Source: Fusobacterium naviforme
GTDB lineage: Bacteria; Bacillota; Clostridia; Lachnospirales; Lachnospiraceae
Reading direction: 5' to 3'
Assembly (NCBI GenBank): GCA_003014445.1
Contig: PYGH01000001.1
Coordinates: 248,001-312,000, forward strand
Length of the DNA stretch: 64,000 nt
The translations under genes were made by a program, and so were the position numbers. Of the stretch, positions 26,437 to 36,481 are shown in pieces. Within the stretch, counting starts at the first letter, position 1; each line of letters starts with the position of its first letter. Under the pieces are notes generated by a model, which worked only from the letters and a program-made list of their open reading frames with translations, did no database searches and was not told where the DNA came from.

Positions 26437-27534
26437 ATGCGGGCAGCTATGAAGATATATTTTATTACAACTCATGATTTTTCAGATGTGCAGATCGGCG
26501 GAGTGCAGGGAAGCAGGCGCAACTATGAGATCCTGTCTGCGATTGCAGAAACAGTACTGCACCGGGTTGATGTTCGGATCAACAGAAAAAATATGCTGCG
26601 GCAGATGGGGTTTTATTTTCCGGGAATTGTCAGCAGAGAGATGCGGGAAATGAAGGCAGAGATAGACAGGGAGCGCTGTACGCTGATCTTTCTGGACAGC
26701 TCGCTGCTCGGAAAGCTGGCGGCTTACTTTCGGAAGGAAACGGCGCTTCCGGTGATCAGTTTTTTTCATAATTGTGAGAGAGATTATTACGCCATGCTTG
26801 CGAGGCGCAGCCGGGCAAAGCTTCCTCAATATTTATATGCAGGCTTCGCAGAGGCCTGCTGCTGTCGCTGGTCCACGGCAATATATAGCCTGAACAGCAG
26901 GGATCAGAGGAGAATTGCCTCTCTGTATGGGCGCAGGAGTGATGGAAATATTCCGGTCACTGTCTACGATAGAATGAGCGAGGACGAACTGAAATCTGAA
27001 GTATATAGATCCGATGACCGGAGTGCAGAAGCTCCGATGCTGTTTGTGGGAGCGGATTTTCCTCCAAATTACGAAGGCATTCGCTGGTTCATACAACAGG
27101 TTATGCCGGAGCTGAAGCAGAGGCTGCTGATCGTCGGGAAAAATTTCGAGAGACGAAAAAAAGATCTTGAGAAACTTTCTGAGCGGGTGACAGTAATCGG
27201 AACCGTAGATGATATAAAGCCCTACTATATGAAAGCCGGATGTGTGGTGCTGCCTATCTTTGACGGAGCAGGAATGAAGGTCAAAACTGCGGAGGCACTG
27301 ATGTATGGCAAGTACATTTTTGGAAGTGAAGAGGCGTTTACGGGATATACCCAGCTCAGCGAAGAGGCCGGGAGACGCTGCAACAGTGCAGCGGAATATG
27401 TAAAGGCCATCCGGGATTTTTATGGCAACAGAACAGGATATTACTGTGAGGCTTCCAGAAAATGTTATGAAAGCTTCTATTCCGCAGCTGCGGCAAGAAT
27501 CAGCTTTGAAGCAGCACTGAAACCCTACTTGTGA
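26437..27534 (+). CDS. Glycosyltransferase, GT4-like
   Basis: A 365-residue GT-B-type protein. Its C-terminal half contains MLFVGADFPPNYEGIRWF, LLIVGKNFE, and GCVVLPIFDGAGMKVKTAEA, the acidic-and-GxK block of GT4 family members. The N-terminal acceptor half is divergent. It likely adds a sugar to the growing undecaprenyl-linked repeat unit. An ATG 12 bases downstream (26449) is an alternative start. The stop overlaps the next gene (GTGA). Confidence 0.72.
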   Translation: MRAAMKIYFITTHDFSDVQIGGVQGSRRNYEILSAIAETVLHRVDVRINRKNMLRQMGFYFPGIVSREMREMKAEIDRERCTLIFLDSSLLGKLAAYFRKETALPVISFFHNCERDYYAMLARRSRAKLPQYLYAGFAEACCCRWSTAIYSLNSRDQRRIASLYGRRSDGNIPVTVYDRMSEDELKSEVYRSDDRSAEAPMLFVGADFPPNYEGIRWFIQQVMPELKQRLLIVGKNFERRKKDLEKLSERVTVIGTVDDIKPYYMKAGCVVLPIFDGAGMKVKTAEALMYGKYIFGSEEAFTGYTQLSEEAGRRCNSAAEYVKAIRDFYGNRTGYYCEASRKCYESFYSAAAARISFEAALKPYL

Positions 27535-28886
27535 TGGGAGATAAATTGAACAGGCGATCAAAGGTATCAAATAAATATATAAAATTCTGGGCCGCGACAC
27601 TCGGATTGCTGGGAGAAATAGGTATTTACTGGATTCTTTGGGCAAATATCTATAATCCGCTGATGTCCCGATTCCTGTGGTGGAAGGGTGTTTTGCTCGT
27701 TGTCTGTGTGTATGCTCTTCTGTTGTTCTTTTTTCAGCAGATGTACGGTGGATTGAAAATCGGTTATCTTCGCGGAGGCAATATAGTATATTCTCAGCTG
27801 CTGGCCATCACCCTTACAAATGGTATCAGCTATCTTCAGAACTGTCTCATGGAGGCGAAGGTTCTTCCGGTATCCGGCTTTGCGCTGATTGAGCTGCTGC
27901 AGTGCGGCTTTGTGTTGCTCTGGACCCTGATCTTTCAAAAGGTATATGCGGCGCTCTTTCCTCCGCGGCGCCTGCTGCTGGTGCATGGGAGCCGTCCGGC
28001 CTTTCAGCTGATGGACAAGATCAATACGCGAGACGATAAATATATTCTTGCGGCAGCAATTCACGCCTCACAGGGATTGGATGTCATTATAGAATCGGCT
28101 CGGAATTATGACGCAATTGTTTTGGGGGACATTCCCTCAGGAGAGCGAAACCGCTTTCTGAAGGCCTGCTTTCAAAACGATATCCGCTGCTATACCGTTC
28201 CCAAGATCTCGGATATTCTGATGCGAACCTCCGAGGAATTGCATATTTTTGATTCTCCGCTCTATCTCAGCAGAAATGAAGGCCTGAACCCGGAGCAGGA
28301 GCTTGGAAAGAGGATAGAGGATATTTTGATTGCAGGAACGGGTATTCTGCTTTTTTCGCCACTGTATCTCATGATCGCGCTGCTGGTAAAGCTGGAGGAT
28401 GGCGGAAGCATTTTGTATAAGCAAAACAGACTGACAAAGGATGGCCGAGAGTTCCAAATCTATAAGTTTCGCACGATGAGGATGAATGCCGAGGCAGAGA
28501 GCGGCCCGGTACTGGCCAGTGAGCAGGATATACGCATCACGAGAGTAGGCAGAGTGCTTCGCGCCTGCCGTATGGATGAGCTGCCACAGCTGTTCAATAT
28601 TTTGCATGGAGAGATGTCCGTCGTCGGCCCGAGGCCGGAGCGGCCTGAGCTCGCCCATAGGATACAGGAGGAAATGCCGGAATTTGCGTATCGCCTCAAG
28701 GTGAAGGCCGGTCTGACCGGGTATGCGCAGATCTATGGTAAATATAATACAGACGCCTATGACAAGCTGAAGCTGGATCTGAGCTATATCCGCGAGTACT
28801 CGGTGCTTTTAGATCTGAAGCTGATCCTTCTGACTATCAAAATTCTGTTCATGAAGGAGAGCACAGAGGGGGTATCCAGGCAGTGA
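27531..28886 (+). CDS. Undecaprenyl-phosphate glycosyl-1-phosphate transferase (CpsE/WcaJ type)
   Basis: Initiating enzyme that loads the first sugar-1-phosphate onto undecaprenyl phosphate. The 451-residue protein has four N-terminal membrane segments (about 20-135), a middle region, and the bacterial sugar transferase domain (about 265-445) with YKQNRLTKDGREFQIYKFRT, the CRMDELPQLFN catalytic Asp-Glu, and VGPRPERPE. This is the polytopic PNPT type, unlike the short PglC-like gene at 36482. GTG start overlaps the upstream TGA; the ATG directly after it is equally possible. Confidence 0.88.
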   Translation: MMGDKLNRRSKVSNKYIKFWAATLGLLGEIGIYWILWANIYNPLMSRFLWWKGVLLVVCVYALLLFFFQQMYGGLKIGYLRGGNIVYSQLLAITLTNGISYLQNCLMEAKVLPVSGFALIELLQCGFVLLWTLIFQKVYAALFPPRRLLLVHGSRPAFQLMDKINTRDDKYILAAAIHASQGLDVIIESARNYDAIVLGDIPSGERNRFLKACFQNDIRCYTVPKISDILMRTSEELHIFDSPLYLSRNEGLNPEQELGKRIEDILIAGTGILLFSPLYLMIALLVKLEDGGSILYKQNRLTKDGREFQIYKFRTMRMNAEAESGPVLASEQDIRITRVGRVLRACRMDELPQLFNILHGEMSVVGPRPERPELAHRIQEEMPEFAYRLKVKAGLTGYAQIYGKYNTDAYDKLKLDLSYIREYSVLLDLKLILLTIKILFMKESTEGVSRQ

Positions 28887-29875
28887 TAACACTTGTGATC
28901 CCGGTTTATAATGTTGAGGCTTATCTTCTCGACTGTCTGGAAAGTGTCAGAAAACAGCGCTTTCAGGATTTTGAAGCCATTCTGATCGATGATGGATCTA
29001 CAGACGGCTCAGGTGCTATCTGCAATCAATATGCGAAGAGAGACAGCCGTTTTCGGGCGATCCATCAGGAAAATAAAGGTCTTTCGGATGCGCGAAATTC
29101 CGGCATTGAGCAGGCTGCCGGGGAGTATATCAGCTTTCTGGACAGCGATGATTTTATCGGTGATCAGTATCTGTCTTATTTGTATGGGCTTATCACCGAA
29201 GCGCAGGCAGATATCTCAGTCTGCGGATTTGCAGAGGTAGATGCAGCCGGCAATCGAGTGAAGAGCAGTGAGACTTTAAAACCGAGCGCAAGGCTCTATC
29301 AGGGAGCTGAAAGCGGGTTACGAGGCCTGCTGAAAGAAAAAAGCATTACAACCGCGGCGTGGGGGAAGCTGTACCGCACAGAACTGTTTCGGGAAGTTCG
29401 TTTCCCTTCCGGAAGATATCATGAGGATATTTTTACGATATATAAGCCAATTGTACGTAGTGGCAGAATTGCAGCAGGGAATCAGGCGCAGTATTTTTAT
29501 CGTCAGCGAGGGGAGAGTATCACTCACCAACGCTTCTCAAGAAAGCACTTTGATGAGATCCGTGGAAACATAGAACGCGCAGCGTTTGTCAGGGAGCATT
29601 ATCCATCCCTGCGTCCATATGCAGACGCAGAGATATTGTGGGCCAGCAACCGCTGTTTTATGCGGATGGTAGCTGCAGAGTGCAGGGATGAGGAGAGCAT
29701 TTGCTATCTGCAGAGCGTATACAGAAAAAATATACGAATTTTTTTGATGGGGAGCAGCCGCATTCCGGCAAAGCTTTTTGCAGCGCTTGCCTGGATGAAC
29801 CTTAGAGTACTGCTGTCTGTTGGAATCAGATTTCAGAAGATCATGCAGAGGCTTCTGTGCATTTTACGACGCTGA
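28883..29875 (+). CDS. Glycosyltransferase family 2
   Basis: A 330-residue GT-A enzyme. Visible are the UDP-sugar block LVIPVYNVEAYLLDCLESV, IDDGSTDGSG, LSDARNSGIE and the metal motif FLDSDDF. It adds one sugar to the repeat unit. GTG start overlaps the previous stop by GTGA. It is paralogous along its length to the GT2 gene at 41726 in the AT-rich half, down to the C-terminal segment that carries FLMGSSRIPAKLFAALA here and YMGGSNSFPSKLYAGLA there. Confidence 0.87.
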   Translation: MITLVIPVYNVEAYLLDCLESVRKQRFQDFEAILIDDGSTDGSGAICNQYAKRDSRFRAIHQENKGLSDARNSGIEQAAGEYISFLDSDDFIGDQYLSYLYGLITEAQADISVCGFAEVDAAGNRVKSSETLKPSARLYQGAESGLRGLLKEKSITTAAWGKLYRTELFREVRFPSGRYHEDIFTIYKPIVRSGRIAAGNQAQYFYRQRGESITHQRFSRKHFDEIRGNIERAAFVREHYPSLRPYADAEILWASNRCFMRMVAAECRDEESICYLQSVYRKNIRIFLMGSSRIPAKLFAALAWMNLRVLLSVGIRFQKIMQRLLCILRR

Positions 29876-29890
29876 GAGAGGACATTGCGT

Positions 29891-31285
29891 ATGGATAAGC
29901 AGCGCTATCTTATAAAAAACATACGTCTCTTTTCCCTCGCGCTTCTGTTGCCTCGAAGTCTCAGCTTTTTTATGGTGCCGCTATATACCAGTCAGCTGAG
30001 TCCAGCGGAATATGGAACTGCGGATATACTGCATCTGATCGTTATTTTGCTTCTGCCAGTACTCACTCTTCAGATTCAGGATGCTGTACTGAGATTCAGT
30101 GTTCGCGAGGAGTATGCAAGAGGAGATGTACTGATGGCTGGAACCGCTGTAATCACAGTGGGCGGAGCGGTTCTGCTGTCTATTTACACGGTGCTGTGGC
30201 TTTTGGGGTACCTGAGAGGTAAGGAGGTTTTTTTTGCCTTTATTTTATTGAATTATTTCATAGAGGCGTTTAGCGCAGTCTTATCTTATTTTTGCAGAGG
30301 TATTGATGCGATCCGGCAGATCACGGTAGCGAGCATCGTACATTCTGTGCTGAATATTGTCTGTAATTTACTTTTTCTTCTGGTGTTCCACTGGGGGCTT
30401 TGGGGATATCTGTCAGCGATGGCGATCGGTGGGCTGGTGAGCAATATCTATATCTTTGCGGCGGCGGGACTTGGGCGCTATGCCTCTTTCAGGCTGCCTA
30501 AAAGAGAAGTGTTTGCAGGCATGCTGCGCATCAGCATCCCGATGATTGCCGGTGCATTATCATGGTGGATTAACAGCGCCTCGGATAAATTCATTTTGAA
30601 ATTTTATGCCGGTGCAGCAGCTGTTGGTCTGTATGCTGTGGCAGGGAAACTTCCGACCGTTCTCTCACTTGGGGGAGAGGTAATAGCAAAGGCTTTTTCC
30701 ATATCCGCTATTAAGGAGTACGATCCAGAGGACAGAGATGGTTTTCTGGGGAACAGCTACGAGCAGATTCGCTGTGGGATGCTTATGTCAGCGTCTGTCT
30801 TGATTCTATTCACACCTATGTTGTCAGCGATGCTTTTTTCAGGAGAGTTCTATGATGCGGTACATTTTGTTCCACCCTTGATACTGGCCGCCTATATCAA
30901 TCAAATGGCATGGACCTGTGAAAATCTGTATCTGGCTATGGGAAATACAAAAGCCATATCAGCTACAGCTGTATTGGGAGCGTTTACGAATATTTGTCTT
31001 AATTTTCTTCTGATTCCATATTATGGAGCATTTGGGGCGGCCGTAGCTACGGCTCTGGGTTTTCTGGTCGTATGGCTGCTACGCTATTGTAAGCTGCGAA
31101 AACTGACTATGATACGCTTCCATTTCATAAAAGAAGGAATAGGAATGGGAATTTTGATATTTCAGGCTCTTCTGCCCCAGGGGGGATCTCTCTGGGTGGG
31201 TATACAGCTGGCCTGTGCAATCACTTTGGGGCTGACACAACATCGGGAAATTACGAGACTGCTGAAGATGTTAAAGAAAGCTTAA
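29891..31285 (+). CDS. Polysaccharide flippase (Wzx/MATE-like)
   Basis: A 464-residue protein with about 12-14 membrane segments and the Wzx-type N terminus (SFFMVPLYTSQLSPAEYGTAD). It would flip undecaprenyl-linked repeat units. The ATG at 29891 is chosen because GAGAGGA lies 9 bases before it; TTG 29885 is the alternative. It is similar throughout to the flippase at 43947, which also follows a GT2 in the AT-rich half. Confidence 0.83.
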   Translation: MDKQRYLIKNIRLFSLALLLPRSLSFFMVPLYTSQLSPAEYGTADILHLIVILLLPVLTLQIQDAVLRFSVREEYARGDVLMAGTAVITVGGAVLLSIYTVLWLLGYLRGKEVFFAFILLNYFIEAFSAVLSYFCRGIDAIRQITVASIVHSVLNIVCNLLFLLVFHWGLWGYLSAMAIGGLVSNIYIFAAAGLGRYASFRLPKREVFAGMLRISIPMIAGALSWWINSASDKFILKFYAGAAAVGLYAVAGKLPTVLSLGGEVIAKAFSISAIKEYDPEDRDGFLGNSYEQIRCGMLMSASVLILFTPMLSAMLFSGEFYDAVHFVPPLILAAYINQMAWTCENLYLAMGNTKAISATAVLGAFTNICLNFLLIPYYGAFGAAVATALGFLVVWLLRYCKLRKLTMIRFHFIKEGIGMGILIFQALLPQGGSLWVGIQLACAITLGLTQHREITRLLKMLKKA

Positions 31286-31377
31286 GAGTTTTGGCTTTTC
31301 AATCGCCCAGAGTCGGTAGCAATTCATCGCTTAAAATAGTATGATGGTAGCATCATTATGCTTATGGGAGGAGTATT

Positions 31378-32817
31378 GTGAATAGAGTAGATGGCAATGA
31401 GCTCATAGAGATCGATTTGCTTCAGCTTTTGATCGAGCTGATTGATAAAATAAAGCGGATTGCAGTGACAGCGCTGGTATTTATGCTGTTATTAGGAGGC
31501 TTTCGTTTTGCAAAAGGCATGTATAAGCTGCGCAGCCCTGAGCTGATCGCAGAGGCAGAGGAGAAGTACGAGGAGGAACTGAAGTCCTACGAGTCACAGA
31601 TGCAGCTCTACGATTCTCAGATCAATGCCGTGGTGAAGTCAATCGAGAAGAACGATGACTACATGCAGGAATCAATCCTCATGAATCTGGATGTCAACCA
31701 CTTCTATGAGGCGGAATCTGTCTACTATATTGATACAGGCTATCAGATCAATCCGAGCCTTGCTTACCAGACTCCGGATAAGACTGCCAGTGTGCTAAAG
31801 ACCTATGAGTCACTGCTCAGCAGCGGAAATCTGTATACCTACATTCAGAAAAATCTGGAAGCTTATATCCCGCTTCGTTACCTGCAGGAATTGATTACAG
31901 TAGAAACGGATACTTCAGCCGGGATACTGCGACTTAAGGTGATTGGGCGTGATGAGAAGACCGTTCGTCAGGCGCTCGCGCTGTTACAGACTTACTTCGA
32001 GGAGCAGAGAAGCACAGTCTCCGCCAGCGTCGGAGAACACGCTGTCAGCCTGGTGGAAATCTCCAGTTTCAATGGTGGAGACGGATCTACTGAGACAGCC
32101 GCTGGGGAGACAGAGGGCTACAGCTCTGAGAGTATGAGAAACACCATCGCAGATCGTCAGAACCAGGTGATTAAGCGCCAGCAGGATATGCAGAAGCAAT
32201 TGTCAGATTTACAGGCGAAGCAGAAAGAGATCAAGGAACCGGGGGCGCCCCAGAGAAATGTGAAGACTGTTCTGAAGGCATCTATCAAATTTGCGGTATT
32301 AGGACTTGTATTGGGGCTATTTTGTGCCGGGGCTTGGATTAGCTTTGGCTTTGTGGGACGCAATTCTGTTATGGATGAGAGTGAAGCCTATCAGGCATCT
32401 GCTCTGACAATCCTTGGAAGCATGAAGCGTTTTCCGGAGTCTGGTATGATGGGAAAGGTCAAGGGTGTTCTTGCGGGAGACCGTGAGAGATGTGCAGATA
32501 TTCAGGAGCTTTGTCAGCTGACTCTTGCAAATTTAAGTGTTCGAAGTGGTTGGAATTCTGAGCATTCTATTCTCCTTGTCGGCAGCAGTCAGGAGATGAA
32601 TGCTGTGATTGCCGATCAGTTGCGCTCGTTGGGAGAGACAAGGGTAGAAAGCGGGGGGGATATCCTGCAAAGCGCTGCGGCCATTCAAGAGCTCGCAGCA
32701 GCGGAAGAGCTGATCCTGGTGGAGAAGAAGGGCTGCATATCCAAACGGAAACTTCAAAAGGAATCCAAAAAATTACAGCAATTGAATAAGAAAGTATGGG
32801 GGATCATTTTACTCTAA
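31378..32817 (+). CDS. Wzz-like chain-length/co-polymerase protein
   Basis: A 479-residue membrane protein with a cytoplasmic N terminus, a membrane segment (about 24-44), a long extracytoplasmic coiled region rich in Glu/Gln/Lys, a second membrane segment (about 300-325), and a short cytoplasmic tail ending in a degenerate nucleotide-binding region. No Walker A motif is visible. It resembles the protein at 23722 in layout and motifs (residues before the first loop). GTG start with GGGAGGAG about 5-7 bases upstream. A 92-base gap before it contains an ATGATG/CATCAT hairpin at 31341-31356. Confidence 0.7.
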   Translation: MNRVDGNELIEIDLLQLLIELIDKIKRIAVTALVFMLLLGGFRFAKGMYKLRSPELIAEAEEKYEEELKSYESQMQLYDSQINAVVKSIEKNDDYMQESILMNLDVNHFYEAESVYYIDTGYQINPSLAYQTPDKTASVLKTYESLLSSGNLYTYIQKNLEAYIPLRYLQELITVETDTSAGILRLKVIGRDEKTVRQALALLQTYFEEQRSTVSASVGEHAVSLVEISSFNGGDGSTETAAGETEGYSSESMRNTIADRQNQVIKRQQDMQKQLSDLQAKQKEIKEPGAPQRNVKTVLKASIKFAVLGLVLGLFCAGAWISFGFVGRNSVMDESEAYQASALTILGSMKRFPESGMMGKVKGVLAGDRERCADIQELCQLTLANLSVRSGWNSEHSILLVGSSQEMNAVIADQLRSLGETRVESGGDILQSAAAIQELAAAEELILVEKKGCISKRKLQKESKKLQQLNKKVWGIILL

Positions 32818-32820
32818 GCT

Positions 32821-34827
32821 ATGGAGAAACAGAGAGAGAATTACAGGAATCAGGAAGAAATAAAAAAATCTTCTACAAAACCACACTTACAGCACTGGCA
32901 GCTGGTTGCGTTGGAGCTGGCTGTTTATGATATCATAGCAGTGAACTTTTCTTATTTCTTTGCGCTGTGGCTGCGCTTTGACCTGATTTATTCTCACATT
33001 GATACAGTATATATAGAAGCGTGGAAGAAGTTTGCGCCATTTTATACACTTGTTTGTCTTGGTGTATTTTTTGCTTTGAAGCTTTATCAGAGTTTATGGA
33101 GATTTGCGAGCTACCATGAATTGCTCTTTGCGCTTCTGGCATCTGCAATTACAACGTTGGTACAGATCCTGGGGACCCTGCTGTTTGTTCGTCGCATGCC
33201 TATCTCTTACTATATGATAGGCGCAGTGATGCAGCTGATTCTGACCGTAGGAATACGCTTTTCCTACCGCTTTGTACTACTGCTGCGCGAAGGGCGAAAG
33301 GGAAAGGTCAAAAACCATCCGGTGAATCGGGTTATGCTGATCGGCGCTGGAAACGCCGGCCAGTCTATTCTGAGAGATGTGCACCGCAGCAGCAAGATCG
33401 ATGATCAGGTGGTGTGCTTCATTGATGATAATCCCAATAAGTGGGGACGCTATATTGATGGCGTCCCCGTTGCTGGTGGACGGGATGACATCTTAAAAAA
33501 TGTCGATAAATATAAGGTGAACCGAATTTATCTTGCAATTCCCAGTGCCAGTGCGGCAGAAAAAAGGGATATTATCAATATATGCAGTGCCACCGACTGT
33601 GAGCTGAAGCAGCTTCCGGGTATGTACCAACTGGTTTCCGGACAGGTGTCGGTCAGCCAGATGAAAAATGTTGCGGTAGAGGATCTTCTGGGACGTGAAG
33701 CGATCAAGGCAGACCTTGCGGAGGTGTTTAGCTTTATTCATGGCAAGAAAGTTCTCATTACGGGAGCGGGCGGTTCTATCGGCTCTGAGCTCAGCCGCCA
33801 GATCGCGAGCCATGGGCCGCAGCAGCTCATTCTGGTGGATATCTATGAGAATAATGTATATGATATCCAGCTTGAGCTGAAGGATAAATATCCGTATTTG
33901 AATATTGTGGTGCTGATTGCATCTGTGCGCGACAGTCGGAAAATGTTTGAGATATTTGAAATCTATCGCCCACAGGTTGTGTATCATGCTGCGGCACATA
34001 AGCACGTCCCTCTGATGGAGGACAGTCCCTGTGAGGCAATCAAGAACAACACGCTTGGAACTTATAAGACAGCCTATGCGGCGATGATTCATGGCTGTGA
34101 GCGCTTTGTTTTGATCAGTACAGATAAAGCTGTGAATCCCACGAATATCATGGGGGCGTCCAAGCGTCTCTGTGAAATGGTCATTCAGAGCTTTGATGCA
34201 AAAATTAAAGCAGGAAAAGCAAATGAGATTCCGCAGCTCTTCACGCATCCGGGAACGGAGAATGCAGATAAAGATGGCACCGGTGAAGTGTTCAGAAAAG
34301 TCCGAACAGAGTTTGTAGCTGTTCGCTTTGGCAACGTTTTGGGCTCAAATGGCTCAGTTATTCCGATATTCAAAAAGCAGATTGCAAAGGGAGGACCGGT
34401 GACTGTTACGCATCCGGACATCATTCGCTATTTTATGACGATACCGGAGGCGGTCAGTCTGGTACTGCTTGCCGGAACCTATGCAAGGGGCGGAGAGATC
34501 TTCGTTCTGGATATGGGAAGCCCTGTGAAGATCGATACACTGGCACGCAATCTGATCAAGCAGTCCGGGTTTAAGCCGGATGTGGATATCAAGATTGAGT
34601 ACACTGGCCTGAGGCCGGGAGAAAAGCTCTATGAGGAAAAGCTGATGGCAGAAGAGGGACTTCAGAAGACAGAGAACGATCTCATCCATATCGGGCAGCC
34701 TCTGCAATTTGATGCGAATGAATTTTTGTCTGAAGTGGATCAGCTGATGCTGACAGCTTACTCAAATAAGGATGAAAAGATACGCGAGTATACACAGCGA
34801 GTCGTAAGGACTTATCATCCGGTGTGA
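32821..34827 (+). CDS. UDP-sugar 4,6-dehydratase, PglF/CapD type (membrane-anchored)
   Basis: A 668-residue protein: four membrane segments (about 20-155), an N-terminal Rossmann-like domain (about 160-300), then the SDR dehydratase domain with ITGAGGSIGSELSRQI (NAD motif) and the STDKAVNPTNIMGASKRLCE segment. The latter contains Ser/Thr-Asp-Lys in place of the classical YxxxK, as in PglF and FlaA1-like enzymes. It converts UDP-GlcNAc to a 4-keto-6-deoxy intermediate for 2,4-diamino-type sugars. Only 58 bases separate it from the DegT aminotransferase, the next step in that route. Confidence 0.87.
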   Translation: MEKQRENYRNQEEIKKSSTKPHLQHWQLVALELAVYDIIAVNFSYFFALWLRFDLIYSHIDTVYIEAWKKFAPFYTLVCLGVFFALKLYQSLWRFASYHELLFALLASAITTLVQILGTLLFVRRMPISYYMIGAVMQLILTVGIRFSYRFVLLLREGRKGKVKNHPVNRVMLIGAGNAGQSILRDVHRSSKIDDQVVCFIDDNPNKWGRYIDGVPVAGGRDDILKNVDKYKVNRIYLAIPSASAAEKRDIINICSATDCELKQLPGMYQLVSGQVSVSQMKNVAVEDLLGREAIKADLAEVFSFIHGKKVLITGAGGSIGSELSRQIASHGPQQLILVDIYENNVYDIQLELKDKYPYLNIVVLIASVRDSRKMFEIFEIYRPQVVYHAAAHKHVPLMEDSPCEAIKNNTLGTYKTAYAAMIHGCERFVLISTDKAVNPTNIMGASKRLCEMVIQSFDAKIKAGKANEIPQLFTHPGTENADKDGTGEVFRKVRTEFVAVRFGNVLGSNGSVIPIFKKQIAKGGPVTVTHPDIIRYFMTIPEAVSLVLLAGTYARGGEIFVLDMGSPVKIDTLARNLIKQSGFKPDVDIKIEYTGLRPGEKLYEEKLMAEEGLQKTENDLIHIGQPLQFDANEFLSEVDQLMLTAYSNKDEKIREYTQRVVRTYHPV

Positions 34828-34885
34828 AAGGTTTGAAATCTATTGTTGTTGTACTGGAGGATTATAGTTTTATAGGGGGATAAAT

Positions 34886-36193
34886 ATGTTCGACAAGAAA
34901 TGGCTTCAAAAGATACGGCCTTTTGAGAAAAAAGTTTGGCTCAGTAGTCCGACGATGCATGGCCCCGAATTGGAATATATACGAAAAGCGTATGAAACCA
35001 ACTGGATGTCTACAGTTGGAGAAAATATTAATGATGTTGAAAAGGGGATTTGTGAAAAGATAGGATGCGGTTATGCTGTAGCATTAAGTTCGGGAACGGC
35101 ATCTCTTCATCTTGCTGTGAAGTTAGCGGGAGAATGCCTATATGGACAGACGGACATTAAAAAAGGAGTATTAACAGGTCATAAGGTGTTTTGTTCTGAT
35201 CTGACCTTTGATGCAACTGTGAATCCTGTAGCGTATGAAGGTGGAGAGGCAATTTTTATTGATACAGAAGCTGATACGTGGAATATGGATCCTGTTGCAT
35301 TAGATAAAGCTTTTCAGCTTTATCCGGATGTAAGACTTGTGGTAATTGCTCATCTTTATGGAACACCTGGGAAGATTGATGATCTGAAAGCTGTATGTGA
35401 AAAGTATGGAGCAATTATGGTAGAGGATGCAGCAGAAAGTTTTGGAGCTTATTATAAAGGCATTCAGACTGGTAATTTTGGCTTTGCGGGATGCATTTCG
35501 TTTAATGGCAATAAGATCTTGACAGGGTCTGCGGGAGGAGCCTTTCTTACAGATAATGCCATGCATGCAGAGAAGGTACGCAAATGGTCTACCCAAAGTC
35601 GAGAAAATGCGGCGTGGTATCAGCATGAGGAAATAGGCTATAATTATCGAATGAGTAATGTTGTTGCAGGAGTAATCAGAGGTCAGCTGCCATATCTGGA
35701 GGAGCATATTTCACAGAAGAAAGAAATTTATAAAAGATATCAGAAGGGCTTTGAGGGGTTGCCTGTGAAAATGAATCCCTATATATCAGAGGAATCAGAG
35801 CCCAATTTTTGGTTGAGTTGCATACTTCTTAATAAAAATGCAATGTGTAAACAAGTGCGAGGAGATTGCGAAGTAGCATATATTTCAGAAAAAGGAAAGT
35901 CTTGCCCGACAGAAATTCTGGAGGCAATTGCAGGGATTAACGCAGAAGGAAGACCGATTTGGAAGCCGATGCATATGCAGCCAATCTATCGAATGAACCC
36001 ATTTATCACGAGATTCGGGAATGATCGTGCGCGGTCAAATGCGTATATAAATGACCACGAAACGCCCGATGGCAAGCCTTTTGACATCGGAGCGGACATT
36101 TTTGACCGCGGGCTGTGCCTTCCGAGCGATAATAAGATGACTCCAGAGCAGCAGGATAGGATCATTGAGATCGTCCATCAATGTTTTGAGTGA
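34886..36193 (+). CDS. DegT/DnrJ/EryC1/StrS sugar aminotransferase
   Basis: A 435-residue PLP enzyme that aminates 4-keto sugars. Motifs seen are SSGTASLHLAVKLAG, VVIAHLYGTPGKID, VEDAAESFGA (PLP Asp) and FNGNKILTGSAGG (Schiff-base Lys). After the PglF-type dehydratase it would make UDP-4-amino-4,6-dideoxy-GlcNAc (bacillosamine-type precursor). The first two thirds are AT-rich while the last roughly 180 bases (from about 36,010) are clearly GC-richer and use different codons. This suggests mosaic origin. GGGGGATAA precedes the ATG. Confidence 0.87.
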   Translation: MFDKKWLQKIRPFEKKVWLSSPTMHGPELEYIRKAYETNWMSTVGENINDVEKGICEKIGCGYAVALSSGTASLHLAVKLAGECLYGQTDIKKGVLTGHKVFCSDLTFDATVNPVAYEGGEAIFIDTEADTWNMDPVALDKAFQLYPDVRLVVIAHLYGTPGKIDDLKAVCEKYGAIMVEDAAESFGAYYKGIQTGNFGFAGCISFNGNKILTGSAGGAFLTDNAMHAEKVRKWSTQSRENAAWYQHEEIGYNYRMSNVVAGVIRGQLPYLEEHISQKKEIYKRYQKGFEGLPVKMNPYISEESEPNFWLSCILLNKNAMCKQVRGDCEVAYISEKGKSCPTEILEAIAGINAEGRPIWKPMHMQPIYRMNPFITRFGNDRARSNAYINDHETPDGKPFDIGADIFDRGLCLPSDNKMTPEQQDRIIEIVHQCFE

Positions 36194-36346
36194 GAAGTAA
36201 GTTGAATATGCATGATATCATGGATTGGTTAAGGGTATGTAGGTTACATATGAATGATGCCTTGAGTTTTCTATAAGCTTCAGTGGGAGGTTACTGATGC
36301 TCACAGAAAATCCGTCTAAAAAATAAACAAAGCAGCCTCGAGTTGC

Positions 36347-36385
36347 ACGCTACAAGGGTCGTAATAATCACGACCCTTGTAGCGT
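36347..36385. other. Perfect 16-base inverted repeat
   Basis: The left arm 36347-36362 (ACGCTACAAGGGTCGT) pairs perfectly with 36370-36385 around a 7-base centre AATAATC, within a 288-base non-coding gap between the DegT and PglC-like genes. It can form a strong hairpin but no U-tract follows, so it is not a standard terminator. It stands at the boundary of the AT-rich block. Confidence 0.75.
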
Positions 36386-36481
36386 TAGGTAAGAATGTAA
36401 TTCTCATACTATTCTGGGAGCATTATTTGGAGACTCAGCCATTGGTTATATAAATGTGTTTTGAATTAGAGGAGAAACGCT

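Noticed and set aside
36347-36385. Treating the perfect inverted repeat as a standard terminator
   Set aside because: Although the stem is strong, no U-run follows on either strand.
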